Shown: positions 9,418-19,727, numbered from the stretch's first letter. The stretch is DNA of 64,000 bases from Stutzerimonas degradans (GCF_024448505.1 NZ_JAMOHV010000006.1:124001-188000), one strand, 5' to 3'. Notes: generated by a model not told the origin, from the sequence alone. Translations and numbers: made by a program.

Positions 9418-11427
9418 ATGTCCCGACTCAATCCCCGGCAGCAGGAAGCCGTGAACTACGTCGGCGGCCCCATGCTGGTGCTCGCCGGCGCCGGCTCCGG
9501 CAAGACCAGCGTGATCACCCGCAAGATCGCCTACCTGATCCAGCAATGCGGTATCCGCGCGCAGTACATCGTCGCCGTGACCTTCACCAACAAGGCCGCC
9601 CGCGAGATGAAGGAGCGCGTCAGCAGCCTGCTGCGCGGCGGCGAAGGCAAGGGCCTGACGGTATCGACCTTCCACAACCTGGGCCTGAACATCATCCGCA
9701 AGGAATATGTCCATCTGGGGTACAAGCCGGGCTTTTCGATCTTCGACGAGGGCGACATCAAGGCGCTGCTGAGCGACATCATGCAGAAGGAATACGCCGG
9801 CGATGACGGCGTGGACGAGATCAAGAACTACATCGGCAGCTGGAAGAACGACCTGGTCACCCCCGAGGAAGCGCTGGCCAGTGCGCGCAATCCCAAGGAG
9901 CAGACCGCCGCCGTCGTCTACACCCACTATCAGCGCACGCTCAAGGCGTACAACGCGGTGGACTTCGACGACCTGATCATGCAGCCGGTGAAGCTGTTCC
10001 AGGACCATCCCGAGGTGCTGGAGAAGTGGCGCAACAAGGTGCGCTACATGCTGGTCGACGAATACCAGGACACCAACGCCAGCCAGTATCTGCTGGTGAA
10101 ACTGCTGGTGCAGGAGCGCGCGCACTTCACCGTGGTCGGCGACGACGACCAGTCGATCTACGCCTGGCGCGGCGCGCGCCCGGAAAACCTGATGCAGCTG
10201 AAAGAGGACTTTCCCTCGCTGAAGGTGGTGATGCTCGAGCAGAACTACCGTTCCACCAGCCGCATCCTCAAGTGCGCCAACGTACTGATTTCCAACAACC
10301 CCCATGCCTTCGAGAAGCAGCTGTGGTCGGAAATGGGCCACGGCGATCCGATCCGCGTGATCCGCTGCCGTAACGAGGAAGCCGAAGCCGAGCGGGTCGC
10401 GATGGAAATCCTCACGCTGCATCTGCGAACCCAGCGGCCCTACAGCGACTTCGCCATCCTCTACCGCGGCAACTACCAGGCCAAGCTGATCGAGCTGAAG
10501 CTGCAGCACCATCAGATTCCCTACCGGCTGTCCGGCGGCACCAGCTTCTTCAGCCGCCAGGAAGTGAAGGACCTGATGAGCTACTTCCGCCTGCTGGTCA
10601 ACCCGGACGACGACAACGCCTTCCTGCGGGTGATCAACGTGCCGCGCCGCGAGATCGGTTCGACTACCCTGGAAAAGCTCGGCAACTACGCCACCGCGCG
10701 CAAGATCTCCATGTACGCCGCCTGCGACGAGATCGGCCTCGGCGAGCTGATGGACAGCCGCTTCACCGACCGCCTGTCCCGCTTCAAGCGTTACATGGAC
10801 AACCTGCGCCAGCAGTGCGCGCAGAACGACCCCATCGCCGCCCTGCGCAGCATGGTCATGGACATCGACTACGAAACCTGGGTACGCAGCCAGACCTCCA
10901 GCGACAAGGCTGCGGACTTCCGCATGGGCAACGTCTGGTTCCTCATCGACGCGCTTAAGAACACCCTGGAACGCGACGAGGAAGGCGAGATGACCATCGA
11001 GGAGGCCATCGCCAAGCTGGTGCTGCGCGATATGCTCGAACGCCAGCAGGAAGAGGAAGAAGGCGCCGAGGGCGTGCAGATGATGACCCTGCACGCGAGC
11101 AAGGGCCTGGAGTTCCCCTACGTGTTCATCATGGGCATGGAGGAGGAAATCCTCCCGCACCGTTCCAGCATCGAAGCCGACACCATCGAGGAAGAACGCC
11201 GTCTGGCCTATGTCGGCATCACCCGCGCGCGGCAGAACCTGGCGATGACCTTCGCCGCCAAGCGCAAGCAGTACGGCGAAGTCATCGAATGCATGCCCAG
11301 CCGCTTCCTCGACGAACTGCCGCCCGAAGACCTGGAATGGGAAGGCCAGGAAGACGCGCCGGTGGAAGTGAAGGCCGCGCGTGGCAACGACGCACTGGCA
11401 GCGATGCGGGCGATGCTCAAGCGCTGA
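9418..11427 (+). CDS. rep: ATP-dependent DNA helicase Rep
   Basis: A superfamily 1 3'-5' helicase of 669 residues, the usual Rep length. Motif I GAGSGKT is near residue 25, motif Ia TFTNKAAREM follows, motif II VDEYQDTN is near 213, motif III VVGDDDQSIYAWRGA follows, and motifs V/VI appear as LHASKGLEFPYVF and RRLAYVGITRARQ. Rep helps forks pass bound proteins and restarts stalled replication. Start MSRLNPRQQEAV matches the family. The N-terminal and motif wording distinguishes it from UvrD. Confidence 0.97.
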   Translation: MSRLNPRQQEAVNYVGGPMLVLAGAGSGKTSVITRKIAYLIQQCGIRAQYIVAVTFTNKAAREMKERVSSLLRGGEGKGLTVSTFHNLGLNIIRKEYVHLGYKPGFSIFDEGDIKALLSDIMQKEYAGDDGVDEIKNYIGSWKNDLVTPEEALASARNPKEQTAAVVYTHYQRTLKAYNAVDFDDLIMQPVKLFQDHPEVLEKWRNKVRYMLVDEYQDTNASQYLLVKLLVQERAHFTVVGDDDQSIYAWRGARPENLMQLKEDFPSLKVVMLEQNYRSTSRILKCANVLISNNPHAFEKQLWSEMGHGDPIRVIRCRNEEAEAERVAMEILTLHLRTQRPYSDFAILYRGNYQAKLIELKLQHHQIPYRLSGGTSFFSRQEVKDLMSYFRLLVNPDDDNAFLRVINVPRREIGSTTLEKLGNYATARKISMYAACDEIGLGELMDSRFTDRLSRFKRYMDNLRQQCAQNDPIAALRSMVMDIDYETWVRSQTSSDKAADFRMGNVWFLIDALKNTLERDEEGEMTIEEAIAKLVLRDMLERQQEEEEGAEGVQMMTLHASKGLEFPYVFIMGMEEEILPHRSSIEADTIEEERRLAYVGITRARQNLAMTFAAKRKQYGEVIECMPSRFLDELPPEDLEWEGQEDAPVEVKAARGNDALAAMRAMLKR

Positions 11428-11602
11428 CGACAGGCGGCGCGAGGTCGGCGCAGCCGCGCGTCGACGGAGCAACGAAGCCCTCGCGCGGGCACAACGCGGC
11501 GCCGCCATCTGGTCCATTTCGCTGATCGTTCATCGATTTGACTGTATCCGGTCATGCGGACGCGGCATGCTGGGCCTGTCGCATCTGCGCGGAGACCCCC
11601 CG

Positions 11603-12220
11603 ATGTACCACGGCGAACGCTTCAACGCCTGGACGCACCTGGTCGGTGCCGTACTCGCCAGCCTGGGCGCCATCTGGCTGCAAGTGCTGGCCACGCTCGG
11701 CGGATCGCTCGCCGAGATAGTCAGCGTGGCGATCTACGGCCTCAGCCTGGTGCTGCTCTACAGCATCTCCACCCTCTACCACAGCCTGCGCGGGCGGGCG
11801 AAGGTGATCATGCGCAAGCTCGATCACCTGTCGATCTACCTGCTGATTGCCGGCAGCTATACGCCGTTCTGCCTGGTCACGCTGGCCGGTCCCTGGGGCT
11901 GGACGCTGTTCGGCGTGGTCTGGAGCCTGGCGTTGATCGGCATGCTGCAGGAGATCAAGCCACGCTCGGAAGCGCGGATTCTCTCGCTGGTGATCTACGC
12001 GGTGATGGGCTGGATCGTCCTGGTGGCGGTCAAGCCGCTGCTCGCCGCGCTTGGCAGCGCGGGCTTCGCCTGGCTGCTGGCGGGCGGCATCTGCTACACG
12101 GTGGGCATCGTGTTCTTCGTCTTCGACGAACGCTTCCGCCACTGGCACGGCATCTGGCACCTGTTCGTGATGGGCGGCAGCCTGCTTCACTTCATCGCGG
12201 TGCTGTTCTACGTGCTGTGA
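11603..12220 (+). CDS. trhA: TrhA/hemolysin III family membrane protein (YqfA-like)
   Basis: A 205-residue protein with seven predicted membrane spans, of the PAQR/hemolysin III superfamily. Conserved polar signatures are the N-terminal ERFNAWTHLVGA, STLYHSL, KLDHLSIYLLIAGSYTPF and a C-terminal HGIWHLFVMGGSLLHF; the histidines and Asp form the family's presumed zinc site. E. coli YqfA (TrhA) is linked to membrane energetics rather than haemolysis. I chose the ATG at 11603 with GGAGA upstream; the frame is open further back without a plausible start. Confidence 0.9.
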   Translation: MYHGERFNAWTHLVGAVLASLGAIWLQVLATLGGSLAEIVSVAIYGLSLVLLYSISTLYHSLRGRAKVIMRKLDHLSIYLLIAGSYTPFCLVTLAGPWGWTLFGVVWSLALIGMLQEIKPRSEARILSLVIYAVMGWIVLVAVKPLLAALGSAGFAWLLAGGICYTVGIVFFVFDERFRHWHGIWHLFVMGGSLLHFIAVLFYVL

Positions 12221-12259
12221 ACGGCGCCGGCGGCCGCGATTGCCGCGCGGCGCCGGCGC

Positions 12260-13426
12260 TCATGCCTGGTTCCAGACCGTCTCGTACAGCTCGACGATCT
12301 CCGCCTGCGTCGGCACGCGCGGGTTGTTGCCCGGCGAACCGGAAGCCAGCGCCTGCTGCGCCATCGTCTCGCGCGATTCGAAGAAGCGCTCGCGGGCGAT
12401 GCCGTACTGGCCGGGGCTCGGCACCTGCAGTTCGCGGTTCAATGCCTGCAACTCGGCGAGCAGCCGCTGGTTGGCGGTCTCGACGCTGTCGGTCTGTGCC
12501 GCTACGCCCATTGCGCGGGCGCAGTCGGCGTAGCGCTCGGGCGCGGCAGGAATCGAGAAGGCGGTGACCGCCGGCAGCAGCATGGCGTTGGACAGCCCGT
12601 GCGGCACGTGGAAGAACGCACCGATTGGCCGGCTCATGCCGTGCACCAGCGCCACCGAGGCATTGGAGAAGGCGATACCGGCCAGTGTCGCACCAAGCAT
12701 CATCGCCTCGCGCGCGGCACGGTTGCCCGAATCGTGGAAGGCAGTGCGCAGGTTGGGCGCCAGCAGGCGCATGGCCTGCAGCGCCTGGGCATCGCTGTAG
12801 CCGCTGGCCTTGCGACTGACATACGCCTCGATGGCATGGGTCAGCGCGTCCAGGCCGGTATCGGCGGTGACCCGCGGCGGCAGCGAAAGGGTCAGTTCGT
12901 AGTCGATCAGCGCGGCGACCGGCATGAAACCGAGGCCGGCGCAGAGCATTTTCTCGTCGCTGGTCTCATCAGTGATGATGGTGAAGCGCGTCGCTTCCGA
13001 GCCGGTGCCGGCGGTGGTGGGAATGGCGATCAGCGGGAGGCCGGGCTCGCACACATCACGCGGGAAACGATAGTCGCGCATCTCGCCGCCGTAGCGGCCG
13101 AGGATGCCGATGGCCTTGGCCGAGTCGATCGGGCTGCCGCCGCCGAGGGCGACGATGGAATCGAAGTCACCGTCGCGGACCATCTGCACGCCGGCACGGA
13201 TCGACGCCGCGGTAGGCTCCGGCAGCGTGTCGGCGAAGCGCTGACTGGCGATTCCCGCCGCCTGCAGCTGCTCTTCGAGGCGATCGACATAGCCCAGCTC
13301 GACCATCATGCGGTCGGTGACGATCAGCGGACGACTGCAGCCCAGGCTGCGCAACACGGCGGCGAGCTGTTGGCTGGCGCCGGCGCCGATTTCCATCAGG
13401 CGCGGCAGGACGATGCGATGACTCAT
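12260..13426 (-). CDS. Iron-containing alcohol dehydrogenase
   Basis: A group III (Fe-dependent) alcohol dehydrogenase of 388 residues. The nucleotide-binding ALGGGSPIDSAKAIG motif is near residue 97, followed by IPTTAGTGSEAT. The metal ligands lie in GLDALTHAIEAYVS (Asp and His), ALVHGMSRPIGAFF and VPHGLSNA (His residues). It oxidises or reduces a short alcohol/aldehyde with NAD(P); substrate not predictable, although related Pseudomonas enzymes (ErcA-like) belong to ethanol-oxidation regulons. It lies downstream of the GAPDH gene on the same strand, 101 nt apart. Confidence 0.93.
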   Translation of the reverse strand: MSHRIVLPRLMEIGAGASQQLAAVLRSLGCSRPLIVTDRMMVELGYVDRLEEQLQAAGIASQRFADTLPEPTAASIRAGVQMVRDGDFDSIVALGGGSPIDSAKAIGILGRYGGEMRDYRFPRDVCEPGLPLIAIPTTAGTGSEATRFTIITDETSDEKMLCAGLGFMPVAALIDYELTLSLPPRVTADTGLDALTHAIEAYVSRKASGYSDAQALQAMRLLAPNLRTAFHDSGNRAAREAMMLGATLAGIAFSNASVALVHGMSRPIGAFFHVPHGLSNAMLLPAVTAFSIPAAPERYADCARAMGVAAQTDSVETANQRLLAELQALNRELQVPSPGQYGIARERFFESRETMAQQALASGSPGNNPRVPTQAEIVELYETVWNQA

Positions 13427-13527
13427 GGGCTCTCTCCGGCAGTTAATGGCGCTGGGGTCCAGCGAGTATAGACAGCACCACCCAGCCGCCCGCCGCGATG
13501 CCGCGACCGGACGGCGGGCACACCCGC

Positions 13528-14538
13528 TCAGGCAACCGGTTGCGGGTTCCAGTGCAGCAGCACGTCGAGCATGCGGTTAGAGAAGCCCCACTCGTTGTCG
13601 TACCAGGCCAATACCTTGACCAGCTCGCCCTGCACGCGGGTGTGGCTGAGGTCGGCCACGCAGGACGCCGGATAGCCGTTGAAGTCGCAGGACACCAGCG
13701 CCTCCTCGGTGCATTCCATGACACCCGCCGGCAGCCGCTGCGCACCCTCGCGCAGGATGCGGTTGATGGCCTCGACGCCCTGCGGCGCACGCTCGGCGAC
13801 GAAGGTCAGGTCCACCAGCGAGACGTTCGGCGTCGGCACCCGCACCGACAGCCCGTCCAGCCGCCCGGCCAGTTCCGGCAGCACCAGGCCGATGGCCTTG
13901 GCCGCGCCGGTGGTCGACGGAATCATCGACAGCGCCGCGGCGCGAGCGCGGTAGAGGTCCTTGTGGGCCTTGTCCAGCAGGTTCTGGTCGTTGGTGTAGG
14001 AGTGCACGGTGTTCAGCAGTCCCTGGCGAATACCCACGGCCTCGTGCAGCACCTTGGCCAGCGGCGCCAGGCAGTTGGTGGTGCAGGACGCGTTGGAGAT
14101 CACCTGCTGGTCGCCCAGCAGCTGGTGGTTGACGCCATAGACCACGGTCAGGTCGGCGCCATCCAGCGGATGCGAGGCGAACACTCGGCGCGCACCGGCC
14201 TGCAGGTGCTGCTCGACAAGCGCGCGCTGCTTGAACTTGCCGGTGCATTCGAGCACCACGTCGACGCCCAGCTCGCCCCACGGCAGCCGGCTCGCCTCGC
14301 GCTCGGCGAGCAGGCGGATGCTCTGGCCGCCGACGACCATCGCCTCGCCCTGCAGCTCCACCGGCTGCGGAAAGCGACCGAACGTCGAGTCGAAGCGCGT
14401 CAGATGCACCAGCGTGCCGTGCTCGCTGAGATCGTTGATGGCGACGATCTGCACCTGCTCCTGCAGGCCACGCTCGAACAAGGCCCGCACGACCGCGCGA
14501 CCGATTCGTCCATACCCGTTGATAGCAATACGCAACAT
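13528..14538 (-). CDS. gap: Type I glyceraldehyde-3-phosphate dehydrogenase
   Basis: A 336-residue NAD-dependent GAPDH of glycolysis/gluconeogenesis. The Rossmann start AINGYGRIGRAVVRAL, the catalytic cysteine in SNASCTTNCLAP, the phosphate-binding STTGAAKAIG and the C-terminal WYDNEWGFSNRMLD are all present. Some sequence features, such as VAINDLSEHGTLVHL and HSYTNDQNLLDKAH, recall the Pseudomonas GapA type, while others are shared with erythrose-4-phosphate dehydrogenase (epd), so the exact paralogue is less certain. It is divergent from xpt, with a 195-nt promoter region between them. Confidence 0.9.
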   Translation of the reverse strand: MLRIAINGYGRIGRAVVRALFERGLQEQVQIVAINDLSEHGTLVHLTRFDSTFGRFPQPVELQGEAMVVGGQSIRLLAEREASRLPWGELGVDVVLECTGKFKQRALVEQHLQAGARRVFASHPLDGADLTVVYGVNHQLLGDQQVISNASCTTNCLAPLAKVLHEAVGIRQGLLNTVHSYTNDQNLLDKAHKDLYRARAAALSMIPSTTGAAKAIGLVLPELAGRLDGLSVRVPTPNVSLVDLTFVAERAPQGVEAINRILREGAQRLPAGVMECTEEALVSCDFNGYPASCVADLSHTRVQGELVKVLAWYDNEWGFSNRMLDVLLHWNPQPVA

Positions 14539-14610
14539 GCGTGATTCCCCGCTGGTTGAAATGGCCTTCCAGCTTAGGCGGCTTATCCTTACAGGTGTTC
14601 AGTCATTTAG

Positions 14611-15306
<696 letters not shown>

Positions 15307-15316
15307 CGTGCAGATA

Positions 15317-15346
15317 CGACAAAGCCGCCTACGGGCGGCTTTGTCG
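15317..15346. terminator. Bidirectional terminator between xpt and cycB
   Basis: A perfect 13-bp inverted repeat (CGACAAAGCCGCC / GGCGGCTTTGTCG) with a TACG tetraloop lies between two convergent genes. The A-rich and T-rich arms give short U-tracts in both directions. Confidence 0.85.
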
Positions 15347-15369
15347 GTGCAACGCTCAGCGTCTGTCGA

Positions 15370-15795
15370 TCAGAGACCGGACATGTGCTTGATGGCGCCC
15401 TTGAGCTCGTCGTCCGAGCAGTCGCCACAGGTGCCTTTCGGCGGCATGGCATTGAGGCCATTGATGGCGCTCTTGAGCAGACCATCAACCCCGCCCTTGG
15501 CGTCGGCACGTGCGCTCCAGGCCGCGGAATCACCGCTCTTCGGCGCGTTGAGCAGGCCGGAGCCGTGGCAAGCGGTGCAGAACTTGCCGTAGATTTCTTC
15601 GCCGCTGCGTGCCGCACTACCGGCCGCCGCCGCAGCGCCGCCACCGGCCGCCGCACACTCTTGGCCTTGTACGCATACTTCGCCCACCGGCTTCAGACGC
15701 TCGGCGATAGCTTCGTCGGTCGCAGCCTGAGCGCTCATTGCCCACAGGGCCACTACGGCAGTCTGTGCTACCAGGATCTTCTTAATCAGGTTCAC
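15370..15795 (-). CDS. cycB: Cytochrome c5 (periplasmic monohaem cytochrome)
   Basis: A 141-residue exported cytochrome. A signal peptide (residues 1 to about 24, ending SAQA) is followed by an Ala/Gly-rich linker and a class I c-type domain. Haem attachment is CTACH, the axial methionine is in NAMPPKGTCGDC, and the nearby CGDC cysteines form the disulphide typical of cytochrome c5. It shuttles electrons in the periplasm and is linked to terminal oxidases or denitrification. The start is a GTG at 15795. Position matches PA5300. Confidence 0.93.
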   Translation of the reverse strand: MNLIKKILVAQTAVVALWAMSAQAATDEAIAERLKPVGEVCVQGQECAAAGGGAAAAAGSAARSGEEIYGKFCTACHGSGLLNAPKSGDSAAWSARADAKGGVDGLLKSAINGLNAMPPKGTCGDCSDDELKGAIKHMSGL

Positions 15796-15925
15796 CTTTC
15801 ACCCTCATTGTGGCTAGACACGCCCGCGGCCACGGTTCGCGAGCGGGCGGTAGTATAACGGCAAGCCCCACAAGCCGAAACAATTGCCATCGCTCGCGAC
15901 TCTTTGTCGCATTGCGCGGCGCCGC

Positions 15926-16474
15926 TCAGAAGTTCGCCGGCGTGGTTGCGCTGATCAGCCGGGCCGGCGCGTCGAACGGATTGCGAAAACGGTGGGGTTT
16001 GCTGCTCTCGAAGTAGTAGCTGTCGCCAGTTTCGAGCACATAGGTCTGACCGTTGACCGTCAGCTCCAGCCGCCCCTCGACCAGCATGCCAGTCTCCTCG
16101 CCCTGGTGGGCGAGCATGTCCAGGCCGGTGTCCGCGCCGGGTGGATAGGTCTCGTCGAGAAAGGCGATGGCCCGGCTCGGATGCGCCTTGCCCACCAGTT
16201 TCATGCTCACCGCACCGTCGGAGATGTCGATCAGCTCGCTCGCCTTGTAGACCACCTGGGTGTCGCTGTCCTGCTCGAAATCCGGCGAGAAGAACTCCAC
16301 CAGCGACATGGGAATGCCGCCGAGAACCTTTTTCAGCGAACTGATCGAGGGGCTGACGCTGTTCTTCTCGATCATGGAAATGGTGCTGTTGGTGACGCCC
16401 GCACGCTTGGCGAGTTCACGCTGAGACAGCCCCTTGAGCTTGCGGATGGTTTGCAGCCGAACGCCGACGTCCAA
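15926..16474 (-). CDS. pauR: PauR-type polyamine-responsive repressor (HTH-cupin)
   Basis: A 182-residue regulator: an N-terminal XRE helix-turn-helix (GLSQRELAKRAGVTNSTISMIEK, residues about 14-36) and a C-terminal cupin sensor domain (HQGEETGMLVEGRLEL and SYYFESSKPHRFRNP). In P. aeruginosa PauR (PA5301) represses the gamma-glutamylated polyamine catabolism genes and responds to polyamines. I chose the TTG at 16474, with GGAGA 8 nt upstream and giving MDVGVRLQTIRK; a TTG six codons upstream is the alternative. Its neighbours, ridA and the downstream PauB-like oxidase, fit amine catabolism. Confidence 0.88.
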   Translation of the reverse strand: MDVGVRLQTIRKLKGLSQRELAKRAGVTNSTISMIEKNSVSPSISSLKKVLGGIPMSLVEFFSPDFEQDSDTQVVYKASELIDISDGAVSMKLVGKAHPSRAIAFLDETYPPGADTGLDMLAHQGEETGMLVEGRLELTVNGQTYVLETGDSYYFESSKPHRFRNPFDAPARLISATTPANF

Positions 16475-16572
16475 TACGAGCTCTCCTATCAAGAGCGAAA
16501 CGACAGGCTGTCATGATGGCAACGGCGTTCGGAATTTACAACACGCTGGCGCGCTATCCGGTGCACCTGCTG

Positions 16573-16944
16573 TCAGAGGTTCGGCCCGGACAGGTCCGGT
16601 AACGCGGCCACCACGGTGATTTCCACCCGCACCTGCGGCGAATACATCAGTGCCTGTACGGTGGTACGCGCCGGTGCGGAACCTTTGGGCAACCATTCGT
16701 CCCAGACTTCGTTCATGCCGTCGTAGTCGTCCATGTCGCGCAGATGGATCAGCGCCGAAAGCAGGCGCGAACGGTCGCTGCCGGCCTCGGCCAGCATGCG
16801 ATCAATGCTGAGCAGGGTGTCGCGGGTCTGCTGGCGGATATCCCCCGACAGATCATCGGCCAGTTGGCCGGACAGGTAGACCGTACCGCGGTGGATTACC
16901 GCCTCGCTGTAGCGGGCGGTGGTGTGCAGGCGCTGGATGGGCAT
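16573..16944 (-). CDS. RidA-family enamine/imine deaminase
   Basis: A 123-residue protein of the YjgF/YER057c/UK114 family, which hydrolyses reactive enamine/imine intermediates released by PLP enzymes or amino-acid oxidases. Family features are VYLSGQLADDLSGD, ALIHLRDMDDYDGMNEVWDEW and the arginine in APARTTVQA that binds the substrate carboxylate. A strong GAGGAG precedes the ATG. It is downstream of dadA in the same orientation with the YkvI-like permease between them; D-amino-acid oxidation by DadA yields an imino acid, a natural RidA substrate. It corresponds to PA5303. Confidence 0.92.
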   Translation of the reverse strand: MPIQRLHTTARYSEAVIHRGTVYLSGQLADDLSGDIRQQTRDTLLSIDRMLAEAGSDRSRLLSALIHLRDMDDYDGMNEVWDEWLPKGSAPARTTVQALMYSPQVRVEITVVAALPDLSGPNL

Positions 16945-16999
16945 GAAATTCTCCTCGAACGAGTGGCGCCGGCCTGCAGTGGGCCGGCGCCGGGCAGTG

Positions 17000-18103
17000 T
17001 CAGGATAGCGGGCTCAGCTCGCGTTTTTGCACTTCGAGGTTCGCGCGGGAGCGGCCGCGCGCCCAGCTGAAGACGATGGCGAGGATCAGCGCAAAGCCGA
17101 CGTAGCCGAGCAGCGGGTACACGGTGCCGACCAGCTTGCTGAAACCGCCCAGGCTCAGCGCCAGCCCAATGCACACCGAAATCGCACTGAAGCCCTTGAA
17201 GCGTACCGACTCGGGTTTGGCGAAGCGCGCGCTGAAGGCGAAGAACATGCCGACGGCGGTGCTATAGACCATGCAGATCAGCGCCACCGACATGACCACC
17301 GACAGTAGCGGCGAAATCCGCGACGCCAGCGCCAGGGTCGGCATCTCGATGCCCTGCAGCTGGTTGATATTGGCGAACAGGCCGACGTTCAGCAGCAGGA
17401 TCAGCACGCCCAGGCCGAGCCCGCCGAGCACACCGCCCAGCCCCGCAGCCTTGGATTGCTTGGTCATTCCGCCGATCACCGCGAGCATCGGGAATCCTAC
17501 GGCGATGTTGAACGAGGCATAGAGCAGCGCGCCGACGAACCAGTTGGAGCTGACCGTCTCGTTGTTCTCGCGGGCGACCGCATCGAGGGTCTCGACCGAG
17601 GCGTTGTAGTTGAAGATCGAGTAGGTGGTGATGATCAGCACCATCGCCAGCAGGAACGGCATCACCGCGCTGATCAGATCGATGATGCGCTTGACGTTCA
17701 GGCACAGCGTGGCGATCACCAGCACGGTCATCAGCACGCCGCCGAACAGCGGATGCATGCCGTACTGTTGGGCGAAGATCGATCCGCAGCCGGCCAGCAT
17801 GACCACGCCCACGCCATAGAGGAAGAATGACAGCACCACGTCGACGGCCAGACCGACGCGCGCGCCGAACAGGCTGTAGAGGACTTCCTTGTGCGAGTTG
17901 GCCTGCATCTTCGAGCTCATGCGGGCGATCTGCATGCCGAGGAAGGCGAACAGCAGGCCACTGACCAGCGTACCGGCGACGCCGACCAGCCCGTAGCCGG
18001 TGAAGAATTGGAGGACTTCCTGGCCGGAGGCGAAGCCACCACCGATGACCACGGACATATAAGCCAGCGCAATCTGGATCGATTGTTTGTTCATTACATT
18101 CAT
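17000..18103 (-). CDS. YkvI-like (COG3949) membrane permease
   Basis: About 367 residues with 10 or so hydrophobic spans, including the start AYMSVVIGGGFASGQEVLQFF, whose glycine-rich unwound first helix is typical of the APC/LeuT-like fold. It resembles the uncharacterised YkvI family; substrate unknown. It lies between dadA and ridA on the same strand, which suggests import of a D-amino acid or related amine (inference from context). The start could be the ATG at 18103 or at 18094; neither has a strong Shine-Dalgarno. In P. aeruginosa the corresponding slot after dadA holds dadX. Confidence 0.85.
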   Translation of the reverse strand: MNVMNKQSIQIALAYMSVVIGGGFASGQEVLQFFTGYGLVGVAGTLVSGLLFAFLGMQIARMSSKMQANSHKEVLYSLFGARVGLAVDVVLSFFLYGVGVVMLAGCGSIFAQQYGMHPLFGGVLMTVLVIATLCLNVKRIIDLISAVMPFLLAMVLIITTYSIFNYNASVETLDAVARENNETVSSNWFVGALLYASFNIAVGFPMLAVIGGMTKQSKAAGLGGVLGGLGLGVLILLLNVGLFANINQLQGIEMPTLALASRISPLLSVVMSVALICMVYSTAVGMFFAFSARFAKPESVRFKGFSAISVCIGLALSLGGFSKLVGTVYPLLGYVGFALILAIVFSWARGRSRANLEVQKRELSPLS

Positions 18104-18221
18104 CTCGTTCTTAGATTTGTAGGTACGAGGAACGACTGCAGATGTCAGCTCATTCCGGTGAAACGCTGTTCCAGGCGGGGAACAGATGAGCGGCTCCGGC
18201 TCGCTGATAGATCCATGTCAC

Positions 18222-18256
18222 TCGACCGGGTGTCAGCGTGGCGGACACCCGGTCGA
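18222..18256 (-). other. Long intercistronic hairpin between dadA and the permease
   Basis: A perfect 13-bp inverted repeat (TCGACCGGGTGTC / GACACCCGGTCGA) with a 9-nt loop lies 25 nt past the dadA stop codon. No U-tract follows on the minus strand, so it may be a weak terminator, a barrier to 3' exonucleases, or a processing signal that sets different levels of dadA and the downstream genes. Confidence 0.55.
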
Positions 18257-18280
18257 CGGTTATTGCAGGGGGTTGAGGGG

Positions 18281-19579
18281 TCAGTGGGCGGAAGCCGGCC
18301 GACCGTGGCCGGATACCTCGCTGCGGCTGCTATAGCGGGAAATATCCAGGCCCTGCGCGCTGATCTGCGGACGCTTCTTCGCGATCAGATCGGCAAGCAG
18401 GCTACCGGAGCCACAGGCCATGGTCCAACCGAGGGTCCCGTGGCCGGTGTTGAGGAACAGGTTGCGATAGCGCGTCGCGCCGACGATCGGCGTACCGTCC
18501 GGGGTCGCCGGGCGCAGGCCGGTCCAGAACTCGGCACGGCTCAGGTCGCCGCCCTGCGGATAGAGGTCGGCGGTGATCATCTCCAGCGTCTCGCGACGAC
18601 GCGGGTTGAGCGACAGATCGAAGCCAGCGATCTCGGCCATGCCGCCGACGCGGATACGGTCGTCGAAGCGGGTGATGGCGACCTTGTAGGTCTCGTCGAG
18701 GATGGTCGAGGTCGGCGCCATCGCTGCATCGGTGATCGGCACAGTCAGCGAATAGCCCTTGAGCGGGTAGATCGGCGCGCGGATGCCGAGCGGCTTGAGC
18801 AGCTGCGGCGAGTAGCTGCCCAGCGCCAGCACATACTGGTCGGCGCGCTCCAGCTGACCGTCGATCCAGACCCCGGCGATGCGCTCGCCATCGCTCTCCA
18901 GACGCTCGATGTTCTGCCCGAAGCGGAACTCCACGCCCAGCTCACGCGCCATCTCGGCCAAGCGCGAGGTGAACAGGTAGCAGTCGCCGGTCTGATCATT
19001 GGGCAGGCGCAGGGCGCCGGCGAGCTTGTCGGAGACCTTGGCCAGCGCCGGTTCGACGCGCGCGATGCCGGCACGGTCGAGCACTTCGTAGGGGACGCCG
19101 GCCTGTTCGAGCACGGCGATGTCCTTGGCGGCGGCGTCCACTTGCGCCTGGGTGCGGAACAGCTGGGTGGTACCGAGCTGGCGTCCCTCATAGGCGATGC
19201 CGGTCTCGGCACGCAGCTCGTCGAGGCAATCGCGGCTGTATTCGGCCAGCCGCACCATGCGTTCCTTGTTCACCGCGTAGCGCGCAGCGGTGCAGTTGCG
19301 CAGCATCTGCGCCATCCACAGGTACTGGTCGAGGCTGCCGGTGAGCTTGATGGCCAGCGGCGCGTGGCGCTGCAGCAGCCACTTCATGGCTTTGAGCGGA
19401 ATGCCCGGAGCGGCCCACGGCGAGGCGTAGCCGGGCGAGACCTGACCGGCGTTGGCGAAGCTGGTTTCCAGAGCGACGCCGTCCTGGCGATCGACCACTA
19501 CCACCTCGAACCCGGCTCGGGCCAGGTAGTACGCGCTGGCGGTGCCGACCACACCGCTGCCCAGGATCAGAACTCGCAT
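18281..19579 (-). CDS. dadA: D-amino acid dehydrogenase small subunit DadA
   Basis: A 432-residue FAD enzyme that deaminates D-alanine and other D-amino acids to 2-oxo acids and passes electrons to the respiratory chain. The FAD-binding [20 protein letters not shown] is at the N-terminus; the C-terminal [18 protein letters not shown] and [18 protein letters not shown] close the flavin fold. GGAGGG precedes the ATG. It is divergent from lrp, the known regulator of the alanine-inducible dad operon in P. aeruginosa, and leads into the permease and ridA genes. Confidence 0.95.
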   Translation of the reverse strand: MRVLILGSGVVGTASAYYLARAGFEVVVVDRQDGVALETSFANAGQVSPGYASPWAAPGIPLKAMKWLLQRHAPLAIKLTGSLDQYLWMAQMLRNCTAARYAVNKERMVRLAEYSRDCLDELRAETGIAYEGRQLGTTQLFRTQAQVDAAAKDIAVLEQAGVPYEVLDRAGIARVEPALAKVSDKLAGALRLPNDQTGDCYLFTSRLAEMARELGVEFRFGQNIERLESDGERIAGVWIDGQLERADQYVLALGSYSPQLLKPLGIRAPIYPLKGYSLTVPITDAAMAPTSTILDETYKVAITRFDDRIRVGGMAEIAGFDLSLNPRRRETLEMITADLYPQGGDLSRAEFWTGLRPATPDGTPIVGATRYRNLFLNTGHGTLGWTMACGSGSLLADLIAKKRPQISAQGLDISRYSSRSEVSGHGRPASAH

Positions 19580-19727
19580 GACTGTCGCCCTCCATCCGGC
19601 ACGCCCGGATGTTTCCGTTGTTGTTGGGCGGAGTGTAGGACGGCTGACTCAGTGGTATTCACTGTTTATCATGCGATTCTTGACGAAAATTCTCGCCAAT
19701 TTGGCTTTTACCGGAGGGGCATCCCCC

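Noticed and set aside
9352-11517. A 721-codon open frame antisense to rep
   Set aside because: It is a shadow of rep codon structure; its translation is His/Val/Leu-rich with no known motif, and rep itself has all helicase motifs.
13488-13519. GC-rich inverted repeat (GCCCGCCG / CGGCGGGC) between the GAPDH and alcohol dehydrogenase genes
   Set aside because: The loop is long (16 nt) and there is no U-tract; in DNA of this GC content an 8-bp GC-only match is weak evidence for a terminator.
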